Shown here piece after piece: positions 16,453-24,812 of a stretch of DNA of 64,000 bases (its first letter is position 1; each line of letters starts with the position of its first letter). Under the pieces are notes generated by a model. The model saw nothing but the letters and a program-made list of their open reading frames with translations, had not been told where the DNA came from and ran no database searches. This DNA is from GCA-2737725 sp965229355 (GTDB lineage Bacteria > Pseudomonadota > Alphaproteobacteria > Rhodospirillales > Rhodospirillaceae): contig OZ245869.1 of NCBI GenBank assembly GCA_965229355.1, forward strand, positions 1,116,001 through 1,180,000, given 5' to 3'. Made by a program: the position numbers and the translations under genes.

Positions 16453-16587
16453 CTAAGCCGAAGAGGACACCTTCATCAGCACAAGCCCGCAGACAATCAG
16501 CCCGGCGGCTGCAACACGCAGAGACGAGACCGGCTCGGCCAAGACAACGATGCCAACAATGAATGCGCCAAGCGCGCCCGAGCGAAT
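16453..16587 (-). pseudogene. SMR-family transporter remnant (C-terminal two helices)
   Basis: The minus-strand frame ends in GALGAFIVGIVVLAEPVSSLRVAAAGLIVCGLVLMKVSSSA. This matches the last two helices of EmrE/SugE small multidrug resistance proteins (GIVLFGEPxSxxRxxGxxLIVxGxVxLKL). An intact SMR protein is about 105-110 residues; here only about 44 remain. Upstream of 16587 the frame (to 16701) turns into unrelated Arg/Gly/Trp-rich sequence, and the break coincides with one arm of an inverted repeat at 16592. The helix-1 Glu essential for transport is missing, so the product cannot function. Confidence 0.75.
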
Positions 16588-16591
16588 GAAA

Positions 16592-16658
16592 GTGGGAACC
16601 CATGGACGGTCGGAATTGGCCTGAAATAAGGGCCGCTGGCAGCCCTTGCGGTTCCCAC
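16592..16658. repeat. 67-base inverted-repeat element at the SMR break point
   Basis: GTGGGAACC (16592-16600) and GGTTCCCAC (16650-16658) are perfect inverted 9-mers. Between them AAGGGC and GCCCTT form a second nested hairpin. The structure sits five bases from where SMR homology stops, so it may be a small palindromic insertion or a rearrangement scar. I see no second copy in the window. Confidence 0.5.
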
Positions 16659-16876
16659 AATCAGCCGCGGGACCGAGGAAGCCCCCCCCTTCCCGATTCA
16701 ACGCCGCATCGGACTAGCGGGGCGTCATAGTGTGTTGGGCGAGCCATTGGAGCGAATCCTGGAGTTAGCTATCTTGCCTCTTCGCCGACGCAGGAATGTT
16801 CAACTCTCCTATTGGCGGAATCGGCCCCGCCAAAGAAGATGAGGGCAAACACACTTAACCATTAGCCGCCGCGCGG

Positions 16877-17962
16877 ATGTCTTCACAAACAGACTCATCA
16901 CCAACAGGTCCTTCAAACCTTCACGATGCTCGCATCCTTGTTGTGGATGATGAGCCTTTCTATGCGGGTCTTATTGAGCGGCTATTGCGGCAGTCTGGTT
17001 ATTCAAATGTCACTGTGCTGACTGATGCGCGAGAGGTCGAGCGGCTTCACCTGGATCACGATTTCGATCTGATTCTGCTTGATATGCATATGCCGCATCT
17101 GAGCGGACTTGAGGTGATTGAACGATTAAAAACCGTCGAGCAACACAACTATGTGCCGGTTATTGTGATGACGGGCGATAGTGACCTTGAGACGCGGTTT
17201 GCTGCGCTTGCCAATGGCGCACGAGATTTCATGGTAAAACCGCCACGCAAGGAGGAGATGCTTAGTCGCATCCGCAACCTGTTGGAAGTGAGGCTACTAA
17301 CGCGCGAAAATCAGCGTGAGCGCGATAAATTCCAACAACTCCTTGATAACATACTGCCGTCATACATCATCGACCGCTTAAACCGTGGCGAAGTGGATAT
17401 TGTTGATGATTGCGCCGATGTGTCCGTTCTTTTTGCCGATCTTGTCGGGTTCTCAAACGTTTGCGCGCAGCTTGATTCGCGCATCATTGTTCAAGACTTG
17501 AACAATGTTTTTCTTGTGCTGGATCGGTTGGTTGAGCGTTATCGCCTAGAGAAAATCAAAACTGTCGGCGACGCCTACATGGTTGTCAGCGGGCTGGCTG
17601 AGCCCGGCAACGAACATTTTTCACGCATGGCTGATTTCGCCCTGACGGTCATGGCTGAACTAAACCGCCTTCAATCGCAACTAGCTCATCCTTATCGATT
17701 CCGAATCGGCATTGATCGAGGACCGTTGATTGCCGGCGTGCTGAAGGGCCGTCGGTCTGTCTTTGACGTGTGGGGAGACACCGTAAATGCCGCCGCACGT
17801 TTGCAGGCCGCCAGTGAACCAGACAGAATCACAATTTCTGAGCACTTCGCAGCCGCGCTTACCAATGGTTTCGATTTAGAACCACGGGGGCCCCTTTCAC
17901 TCAAGGGCGTTGGGACGACCGAGGCTTTTTTCCTTTTGTCCCGCAAGGCTTTAGAGCGATGA
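16877..17962 (+). CDS. Receiver-adenylate cyclase (class III) response regulator
   Basis: 361 residues. Residues 20-135 are a receiver: acidic pair in ILVVDDEPF, phosphoacceptor Asp69 in LILLDMHMP, Thr in VIVMTGDSD and Lys in FMVKPPRKEE. A helical linker (NLLEVRLLTRENQRERDKFQQLLDNILPSYI) of the cyclase-transducer type leads to a class III cyclase domain (180-355). Metal Asps are 188 (LFADLVGF) and 232 (VGDAYM). Lys228 and Asp297 (KIKTVGD; FDVWGD) are the adenine-selecting pair, and Asn304 and Arg308 (TVNAAARL) are the transition-state residues. All catalytic positions are present, so ATP-to-cAMP conversion controlled by phosphorylation is expected. It is followed by a hybrid kinase 79 bases on. 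Confidence 0.88.
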   Translation: MSSQTDSSPTGPSNLHDARILVVDDEPFYAGLIERLLRQSGYSNVTVLTDAREVERLHLDHDFDLILLDMHMPHLSGLEVIERLKTVEQHNYVPVIVMTGDSDLETRFAALANGARDFMVKPPRKEEMLSRIRNLLEVRLLTRENQRERDKFQQLLDNILPSYIIDRLNRGEVDIVDDCADVSVLFADLVGFSNVCAQLDSRIIVQDLNNVFLVLDRLVERYRLEKIKTVGDAYMVVSGLAEPGNEHFSRMADFALTVMAELNRLQSQLAHPYRFRIGIDRGPLIAGVLKGRRSVFDVWGDTVNAAARLQAASEPDRITISEHFAAALTNGFDLEPRGPLSLKGVGTTEAFFLLSRKALER

Positions 17963-18041
17963 TAGACGTTAAGCCCAGCCCACCCGGATAACGCTAAGGC
18001 TTGGGTGTACGTCAATCCTGACGCTTAAAGCGAGACGACCC

Positions 18042-21000
18042 ATGGCGCGCAATTCCTTATTCACGGGATGGAATAAACTCTCCATCCGCCTTCCATTGTT
18101 GATCGCTTTTTTTGCCGCACTGACCGGCATCACAGCCGGAACCATTTCTTATTTTGTCGCTCACGATGGATTTGTGAGCATTGGCAAAGAACGCATGGAG
18201 TTGCTGCGCAACGAACGCTCCAGAGCAGTTACAGCCTTGATCGAAAGTAATCGCAGCGGTTTATCATCGCTCGTGACACGCCCCGGTCTCGCAGAAGACA
18301 TCCAAGAGTTTTCGCGGGAGTTTCTGCGACTGAATGAAGATAAACGCAGGGCACTTTTAACTGCGTATACTAGCGAGAACCCCTTCCCTGAAGGCGCGCG
18401 TTCGGCGATTTCAGATGTCCGCGACGGGTCTGCCTACACAGCCAAGCATAAAGCCGTTCACGAGCGATTTCTTAGATTGCTGCAAATCAAAGACCTGGAT
18501 GATCTGCTGCTTGTCGATACACAAGGCAACGTTGTCTACTCGGTCATGAAGGAGCCGGACTTTGGCACCAATCTTTTATCGGGCCCCTATAAAGACACTA
18601 ACCTTGCTCTAGTTTATCGTTCAGCCATGTCTGCTGAGCCGCCCTGGCAGGCAGCACTGACAGACATGAAAAAATATGGCCCTTCTGGGCATCCGGCCAT
18701 GTTTATGGGCCAGTCAGTCTATGACATGACAGGCGCGCTAGCCGGGGCGCTTATTTTTCAGCTTAACAATCGACACATTCGAGATGCTGCGAATCACATT
18801 CAAGATTTAGGTGATTCCGGTGAAGTCTTTTTGGTCGGGGCCGATGGCACACGTCGCAGTCAGACTCGGTTTTCTAAGGGCGAGTTGCTAACGGAGAAGG
18901 TCGATTCAGAATCAGCGCGGCGCGCATCCGCTGGCTTCACAGGAAAAACCCTAACCATTGATCATAAAGGGGATGAAGTTATCTCAGCATACGCACCTAT
19001 CAGCCTGATGGGCGTAACGTGGGGCATAATTTCAAATATAGATACAAAGGAGGCCTTGGCCCCCTTAAGCGCAATGGTGGTCGCGACATCGACCGGCGTT
19101 CTAGTGGCAACGATCCTGATTGCGCTGATGGGTTATGCCAGCGCGCGGTCAATTAGCCGCCCGCTTGAGCGCTCGTTGCGAGCGCTGGAAAAACTGAGCG
19201 AGGGCGATTTACGGATAGACATTCCCGAAAGCAACGGCATTGCTGAAACGCGGCAAATTAATACAGCCTTACGGGTGTTTCAGAGCAAGTTACTTCAAAC
19301 GGATCAATTACTATCCGACGTAAAACATAACGAGGAGGAATTAACCACGCTCCTCGACAGCAGCCCAACCGGGATCATCGTGTTGTCAGGCGGCAAAGCC
19401 CTTTTCATAAATGATCCCGGCGCTTTGATCCTCGGCAAGAACAAAGCGGACTTGTTTGACGCTCCGTTTACATTTGCAGACATCGCCGCCAACCGCGATG
19501 AAGCGAATAGAATTATCACAACTGCTCGGCGTGACGGCATTTTAAGAGATGCGCAACTGGCCATCCATGTGCCCGAAAGGGGCCAGATTATTTTGAGCCT
19601 CTCTGTTCGCCGCACGCACTTCAAGGGCCAAGAAGCACATCTACTGTGGTTCAGCGACATCACAGAACAGATGAAAGCGCGTCAAGACATTGAGGATGCA
19701 CTTCGGCAAGCCCAAATTGAGCGACAGCGTTCACAAAAGATCATGGACTCGTCCCCAGACCCCATGATCATCGTAAGGCCAGACGGCCGAATTGAGTACG
19801 CAAACAATCGCGTTTCCGATGTGCTTCACTATCAGCCAGGCGAACTTGCCGGACAATCCATCGAAGTGCTTTTGCCCGAAAGCGCGAAAAGAAATCACGC
19901 CGACAACATGAAGCATTTTTTCCGCGCCGGCGTGCCACGAGAAATGGGTGCAAACAGATCGCTTATGGCGATAGCGCGCGACGGCAGCCAAGTACCCGTG
20001 GAAATCTCGTTAAGCCCCATGAAACTTGGGGACGACACACTTGTAATTGCGTCCATCCGCGACATCACCGAGCGACTTACGATTCAAAAGGCCATCGCCG
20101 CCAGCGAAAAGAATTTCCGCAGCCTATTTGAGGCAAGCCGTGATGCGCTGTTCATCATGGAAAAAGCAAAGTACCGCGATTGCAACGAGGCTGCGCTTAA
20201 ATTGTATGGTTTCAAATCACGCGAAGAGTTTTTTTCAGCACCGCCCGCGTCACTTGCCCCCGATCAGCAGCCAAATGGCGAAGCATCGCACATCCTGGCA
20301 AAGCGGATGTATGCCAAGGCATATGACGACGGACTGGTTCAGTTTGAGTGGACGCTACGCCGAACCGACGGAACATTAGTGCCCGTTGAAGTGATGATTA
20401 CGCGCGTCGATATGGACGATGCATCAATTCTCTATTCCTCTGTCCGCGATATAACCACTCGCAAACAAGCCGAGTCTGAATTGCGTGAGAGCCAGCAGTT
20501 ATTATCCGGCGTTATTCAAAACAGCGACACAGTCATCTTTGTCAAACGCCAGGGCCGGTACATCTTGGTGAATAAAGCCTGGGAAAAGATGACAGGAATA
20601 TCTGCCGAGCAGGCAAGAAACAAAACGGACCTTGAAGTCTTCGACGAAGTCTCGGCGCGCCGGATTATGGAAAACGACGCCGCTATCATTGCGGGACGCG
20701 CACCCTCTGAGTACGAAGAGCCCGTTCGCGTCGGCGATAAATTCATCCATTTCCTTTCGCTAAAATTCCCCTACTTCAATGCAGCGGGTGAAGTTGATGG
20801 ACTGTGCGGAATGTCGACAGATATTACGCAGCGCATCGAGGCAGAGAAAGTCATACGCGAGTCAAAGGAAACCGCCGAGGCCGCTACAAAAGCAAAGAGC
20901 GAATTTCTTGCTTCGATGAGCCACGAAATCCGCACTCCCATGAACGGTATTACAGGCATGGCGGATTTGCTGGCGCAAACCAAGTTGGATGATGATCAAG

Positions 21001-22847
21001 CCCACATGGTTCGAACCATTCGCGAATCAGGTAACTCGCTGATTACGATCATCAACGATATTCTTGATTTTTCTAAAATCGAAGCTGGAAAACTAGGCAT
21101 CGAAGATGTCGGCATGAGTCTGGCGGATGCGGTTGAAGGCGTGGCCGGAACCCTAACGCCGAATGCAGCTAAGAAGCACATTCATGTTCATGTATTCGTC
21201 GATCCAATGCTCCCGGCAGCGGTGCATGGGGACCCAACGCGCGTGCGCCAAATTCTGTTCAATCTCGGCGGCAATGCGATCAAGTTCTCAAACGAAAAGG
21301 ACGTCGTGATCGAAGCGAAGCCCGCCGGGCGCTCCGACAGTGATCGCGTGTGGGTAAGATTCAACGTGATCGACAAAGGCATCGGCATTTCAAAGGACAA
21401 CCAAGCCAAACTGTTTCAAGCGTTCAGCCAAGCCGAGTCCTCTACAACGCGGCGGTTTGGCGGCACAGGGCTTGGGCTGGCTATTTGCAAACGCCTTGTC
21501 GAATTGATGGGTGGAGCCATTGGCGTTGAGAGCGAAGAAGGTCAGGGTTCGACATTCTGGGTAGAACTACCGTTCAGGATTGCAGATAAAGGCCAGACCA
21601 ACGAGAAGCCACGCGACCTGAATGGCTTAAGTGTTCTGCTTGTCGATAGCGCAGGTCCGCGCGCAAGAACGATTTCAACATATGTGCAGCATTGGGGCGC
21701 TGATCTCGTCAGCGCATCGTTGACGGATGCGGTTCGCCAGCTTGATCGCAAGACAGGTAGCGACGCGCCTTTTGACGTGGTTATGGTCGACTGCGGGCTT
21801 GATGAAAGTGCGCAAAAAACGGCTATCGCGATGCTGAATAAGGTTAAAGCAAAAACAACGCCGCTTATTTTGCTGCAAGATTATCAGAAGCGTGGTGCAC
21901 GTATAGCTGATGGCGAGACCGTGACGGTGGATGCAAATCCGCTTGTACGTTATCGCATTGTCACTGCCGTTGCCGTCGCGGCCGGGCGCGCCAGCCCAGA
22001 AATTAAAAAGGACGACGACGTTCTCAAGGCTGCTCCTGCAAAAGCACCAACGGTTGATGAGGCCGCAGCGCATGGACAACTCATATTGTTGGCCGAGGAT
22101 AATCTGACCAATCAGGACGTCATTCGACGGCAGTTGGCCTTGCTGGGCTATGCCTGCGAAATTGCAAATAATGGCAAGGAAGCCCTGCACGCTTGGCGCA
22201 AAGGCAGCTATGCCTTGCTCCTCACCGACTGCCACATGCCGGAAATGGATGGCTATGAACTGACCGGTCAGATTCGAGCTTTAGAACAGGGCAGAGATAA
22301 GCGCGCGCCCATCATTGCCGTGACCGCCAATGCTCTCCAGGGAGAGTCCGAGCGGTGCATTTCTGCTGGTATGGACGATTATATCAGCAAACCCATCGCA
22401 ATGCCTGCGTTGCGCGCAGCCCTCAAGAAATGGATGCCGAGCGCCAACATCGCGCAGCCCACCACCTCATCTTCACCCAAAACAGTTTCAACCACACAGA
22501 CGGCGGTAGACGCAAACGGCTCAGTGATCGACGAGCGTGCAATCAAAGATACGTTTGGCGATGATGACGTGACCTTTAAAGAAATTCTGCAATCCTTCGT
22601 CGAACCCTCTCAAGCCATCATCGACGAAATTATCACGGCTTGGGAAAAACGAAGCGCATCTGATGTACGGGACGCCGCGCATAAACTTAAATCGGCGGCG
22701 CGCAGTGTCGGGGCAAATGCGCTGGCGGATACCTGCGCCAAACTTGAAGCTGCTGGTAAAAGCGGCGACTGGAGCGTGATTGACTCGCTGACGCCGCTTT
22801 CCCGTGAACAGATGGCCGATGTTGCAGATTACATTGGTCAACTTTGA
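18042..22847 (+). CDS. Hybrid sensor histidine kinase: Cache-HAMP-4xPAS-HisKA-HATPase-REC-REC-HPt
   Basis: 1601 residues. A membrane helix (about 15-40) precedes a periplasmic Cache-type sensor (40-340; VDTQGNVVYSV, GEVFLVGADGTRRSQTRF), a second helix (342-368) and HAMP (366-420). Four PAS domains start near residues 429, 564, 687 and 816. HisKA has the H-box with His961 (SMSHEIRTPMNG). HATPase boxes are NAIKFS, DKGIGIS and GGTGLGLAI. The first receiver (about 1195-1320) is degenerate: it keeps an Asp at 1249 but has only one acidic residue in VLLVDS and Asn where the switch Lys should be. The second receiver is intact with Asp1396 (LLLTDCHMPEMDG), and the HPt domain has His1547 (DAAHKLKSAARS). 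This is a complete BarA/EvgS-type phosphorelay. Confidence 0.9.
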   Translation: MARNSLFTGWNKLSIRLPLLIAFFAALTGITAGTISYFVAHDGFVSIGKERMELLRNERSRAVTALIESNRSGLSSLVTRPGLAEDIQEFSREFLRLNEDKRRALLTAYTSENPFPEGARSAISDVRDGSAYTAKHKAVHERFLRLLQIKDLDDLLLVDTQGNVVYSVMKEPDFGTNLLSGPYKDTNLALVYRSAMSAEPPWQAALTDMKKYGPSGHPAMFMGQSVYDMTGALAGALIFQLNNRHIRDAANHIQDLGDSGEVFLVGADGTRRSQTRFSKGELLTEKVDSESARRASAGFTGKTLTIDHKGDEVISAYAPISLMGVTWGIISNIDTKEALAPLSAMVVATSTGVLVATILIALMGYASARSISRPLERSLRALEKLSEGDLRIDIPESNGIAETRQINTALRVFQSKLLQTDQLLSDVKHNEEELTTLLDSSPTGIIVLSGGKALFINDPGALILGKNKADLFDAPFTFADIAANRDEANRIITTARRDGILRDAQLAIHVPERGQIILSLSVRRTHFKGQEAHLLWFSDITEQMKARQDIEDALRQAQIERQRSQKIMDSSPDPMIIVRPDGRIEYANNRVSDVLHYQPGELAGQSIEVLLPESAKRNHADNMKHFFRAGVPREMGANRSLMAIARDGSQVPVEISLSPMKLGDDTLVIASIRDITERLTIQKAIAASEKNFRSLFEASRDALFIMEKAKYRDCNEAALKLYGFKSREEFFSAPPASLAPDQQPNGEASHILAKRMYAKAYDDGLVQFEWTLRRTDGTLVPVEVMITRVDMDDASILYSSVRDITTRKQAESELRESQQLLSGVIQNSDTVIFVKRQGRYILVNKAWEKMTGISAEQARNKTDLEVFDEVSARRIMENDAAIIAGRAPSEYEEPVRVGDKFIHFLSLKFPYFNAAGEVDGLCGMSTDITQRIEAEKVIRESKETAEAATKAKSEFLASMSHEIRTPMNGITGMADLLAQTKLDDDQAHMVRTIRESGNSLITIINDILDFSKIEAGKLGIEDVGMSLADAVEGVAGTLTPNAAKKHIHVHVFVDPMLPAAVHGDPTRVRQILFNLGGNAIKFSNEKDVVIEAKPAGRSDSDRVWVRFNVIDKGIGISKDNQAKLFQAFSQAESSTTRRFGGTGLGLAICKRLVELMGGAIGVESEEGQGSTFWVELPFRIADKGQTNEKPRDLNGLSVLLVDSAGPRARTISTYVQHWGADLVSASLTDAVRQLDRKTGSDAPFDVVMVDCGLDESAQKTAIAMLNKVKAKTTPLILLQDYQKRGARIADGETVTVDANPLVRYRIVTAVAVAAGRASPEIKKDDDVLKAAPAKAPTVDEAAAHGQLILLAEDNLTNQDVIRRQLALLGYACEIANNGKEALHAWRKGSYALLLTDCHMPEMDGYELTGQIRALEQGRDKRAPIIAVTANALQGESERCISAGMDDYISKPIAMPALRAALKKWMPSANIAQPTTSSSPKTVSTTQTAVDANGSVIDERAIKDTFGDDDVTFKEILQSFVEPSQAIIDEIITAWEKRSASDVRDAAHKLKSAARSVGANALADTCAKLEAAGKSGDWSVIDSLTPLSREQMADVADYIGQL

Positions 22848-22882
22848 AGCATTAGTTATGAGATTATTTCTGAGGGAAAAAT

Positions 22883-23692
22883 ATGGAAAAGCCGCCTGAT
22901 TATTCGTCAAAGCGATTTTTGATCGTGGACGACGAGTCCTTCATGCTGAGCCTGATCGACCGGATGCTAAAGCAATGCAACGCTGGTCTTATTCTCAAGG
23001 CGACGGACGGCGGAACGGCTTTGCGCTCGGTGAAGGATAACTTCACGCAGGTCGACTGCATTATTTCAGATTGCAACATGAAGCCAGTGAATGGTTTGCA
23101 GCTATTGCAAGGAATTCGGATGGGCGTAAACCCGCGCATTCCTCGCGACCAGCCCTTCATTATGCTGACGGGCCATGGTGATACCGAGGTCGTAAAGGCG
23201 GCGATTGCTTTGGACGTGAACGGCTATGTGGTCAAGCCTGTTGCTTTTGAGAAGCTGGTTCACACCATAGATAAAATTTTGAAACGGCCCGTCGACGTGA
23301 AAGATGCGGAACATTATCGCACCATCAAACTTCCTAAAATTCAGTCCGCCTTCGGTCATGAGCAAGATACGCGGCCCGTCGCATGGACGCTGTTGCCGCG
23401 CTCCAGTCCATTTCGCAATAAAGATGGCCTTCAGGAAAAGCTTGATGCGTTTAAGCGCGAGCACGCCACGCAAGATGGCATGACAGAAATAAAGATGAAG
23501 AATCGTCGAGAATGCCCGATCGATGAACTCATTGAAGGGCAGCACCTCGCTCAAGACATCGAAGCTGAGGAAGGTGTCATTTTGCTGCGCAAGGGTACGC
23601 GCCTAACGAAGGGAATCATTATACGCCTGCGCGAGTTTGCAGACGAGACCCAAGCACCGCAGGTGGTTTGGATCGGCGACTTGGCCGAGTAG
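22883..23692 (+). CDS. Response regulator with HD-GYP-N-like C-terminal segment
   Basis: 269 residues, ATG after GAGGG, 35 bases downstream of the hybrid kinase. Residues 10-135 are an intact receiver: FLIVDDESF, Asp63 in IISDCNMKPVNG, Thr in FIMLTGHGD and Lys in YVVKPVAFEK. Residues 140-200 are a charged linker. The last 65 residues (IDELIEGQHLAQDIEAEEGVILLRKGTRLTKGIIIRLREF) look like the short segment that precedes HD-GYP domains in c-di-GMP phosphodiesterases, but no HD-GYP follows. No DNA-binding domain is seen. It is likely an output or phosphate-sink partner of the upstream kinase. The gene ends only a few bases before recombinase-derived sequence. Confidence 0.82.
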   Translation: MEKPPDYSSKRFLIVDDESFMLSLIDRMLKQCNAGLILKATDGGTALRSVKDNFTQVDCIISDCNMKPVNGLQLLQGIRMGVNPRIPRDQPFIMLTGHGDTEVVKAAIALDVNGYVVKPVAFEKLVHTIDKILKRPVDVKDAEHYRTIKLPKIQSAFGHEQDTRPVAWTLLPRSSPFRNKDGLQEKLDAFKREHATQDGMTEIKMKNRRECPIDELIEGQHLAQDIEAEEGVILLRKGTRLTKGIIIRLREFADETQAPQVVWIGDLAE

Positions 23693-23696
23693 GCCA

Positions 23697-24306
23697 AATG
23701 AAACTGCGGAAAGCTGCAAAGGCTGTAGCGTACCCATGGAGCGCCTCGACACTGCCGTCACCGACACCTTCATTGATCGCGTGTTGCAACCGCAGCATCT
23801 GACAACTCTGCTCTCTCAACTCAACGCTGATGCTGCACAGACCAAAGCCCAGGATGCGACAGAGCGCCACTCTATCGAATCGCGCTTTAAGGAGGCGGAC
23901 TTGCGCGTAACGCGCCTGTTTGATGCGATTGAGAATGGGCTGGTGACAGACGGCGATACGTTCCGTTCGCGACTCGCTCAAGCGCAGGCCGAGCGCCAGG
24001 AGGCTTTACGCCTTCTCACCGAATCACAACGTCGCGCAACCGAAGCCGAGACACTTTTAAGTCCCAAAAAGATCGCGGCATTTTCAAAAGGCATGGCTGA
24101 CCTATTACGGATCAGGCGACATTCAGTTCCGCAAAGCGTTGCTGCGGGCGTTTATCAGCAAGGTCGATATGGGAAGCAACAATGCGCGAATGAGTGGTTC
24201 AACAGATGTGTTGAATGCTGCATTGGAAACGGGACTGCCGCCGACAAGGGCGGCAGTGCCCAGTTTGGTCCAAGAATGGCGCACCCGAAGAGATTCGAAC
24301 TCCTAG
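23697..24306 (+). pseudogene. Large serine recombinase, C-terminal remnant with frameshift
   Basis: Starting 5 bases after the response-regulator stop, the frame reads as the region after the zinc ribbon of a large serine recombinase: CKGCSVPMERLDTAVTD, a long coiled coil (RFKEADLRVTRLFDAIENG, FRSRLAQAQAERQEAL) and SPKKIAAFSKGMADLL. At about 24111 one extra base breaks the frame; the next frame continues the family sequence (SGDIQFRKALLRAFISKV ... VPSLVQEWRTR) and stops at 24304-24306. The catalytic N-terminus (about 400 residues) is gone. The final codons lie inside tRNA-Arg, as expected if the parent element integrated at that tRNA. It is not functional. Confidence 0.8.
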
Positions 24307-24353
24307 CCTTCTGATTCGTAGTCAGATGCTCTATCCAGTTGAGCTACGGGTGC
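24277..24353 (-). tRNA. tRNA-Arg (anticodon ACG)
   Basis: On the minus strand GCACCCG ... CGGGTGC form the 7-bp acceptor stem, with discriminator G and an encoded CCA (24277-24279). The D arm contains AGCTC...GAGC; the anticodon stem-loop is TCTGA-CTACGAA-TCAGA with ACG at 34-36; the T arm is GGAGTTCGAATCTC. All arms fold as a standard 77-nucleotide tRNA. ACG (A34 edited to inosine) reads CGU/CGC/CGA codons. Its 3' half is overlapped on the opposite strand by the end of the recombinase remnant. Confidence 0.96.
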
Positions 24354-24812
24354 ATGCCGTATTTTCTAATCGTCGTGCGGGGCGGCCGTCTGACAAGCCA
24401 AGTAAGTGCTGTTGACCTGCCGCCGCGCTGACGGGTTTCCCTAAACGTGAAGAAGGAGCCTTACCGGCCCCTCGGTCCCATCCAGGGAGGTGTGGGGATA
24501 CTCAGATTGCAGGACGGTTGCAAGCAAAACATGGAGGGGTCCCTGCCCGCGGTTCGGACCGCTAACCCCTTCCCACATTTGACGTATTACAACCGCCCGG
24601 TTTTGTTGAAATGCGCGTCATGAGGCGGAAATGGCGCTTATGCCTGTTGTTCAAGCAAAAAGCTTTGAGTAAAGTGATTCGAGGTGCCGCGTCGGGCCTG
24701 ATTTCGGTGCGGACTCAAGCCTTTAGGGGTTTGATTCGGGGAAACCAAAACATCACGGTCTGGGCGTCGGCTCAGAACCACGTGGATCGTGCCACGACAG
24801 GATTTGGGGCTC
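24354..24812. other. 459-base gene-free stretch with GC-rich hairpins
   Basis: I see no credible gene here; the open frame 24611-24823 is Arg/Lys rich with no family features. The first 60 bases should hold the tRNA promoter (minus strand) but I cannot pick one with confidence. Between about 24460 and 24575 the sequence is strongly structured: AGGGG...CCCCT encloses GCGGT-TCGG-ACCGC, and ACCG...CGGT lies upstream. A small RNA or leader of the next lipoprotein gene is possible, as is the scar of the mobile element. No T-tract terminator is visible. Confidence 0.3.

Noticed and set aside
16450..16880. Second attachment site matching the 3' end of tRNA-Arg at the left edge of the accessory segment
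   Set aside because: I found no stretch resembling the tRNA 3' end here, so a simple att-flanked island is not shown.
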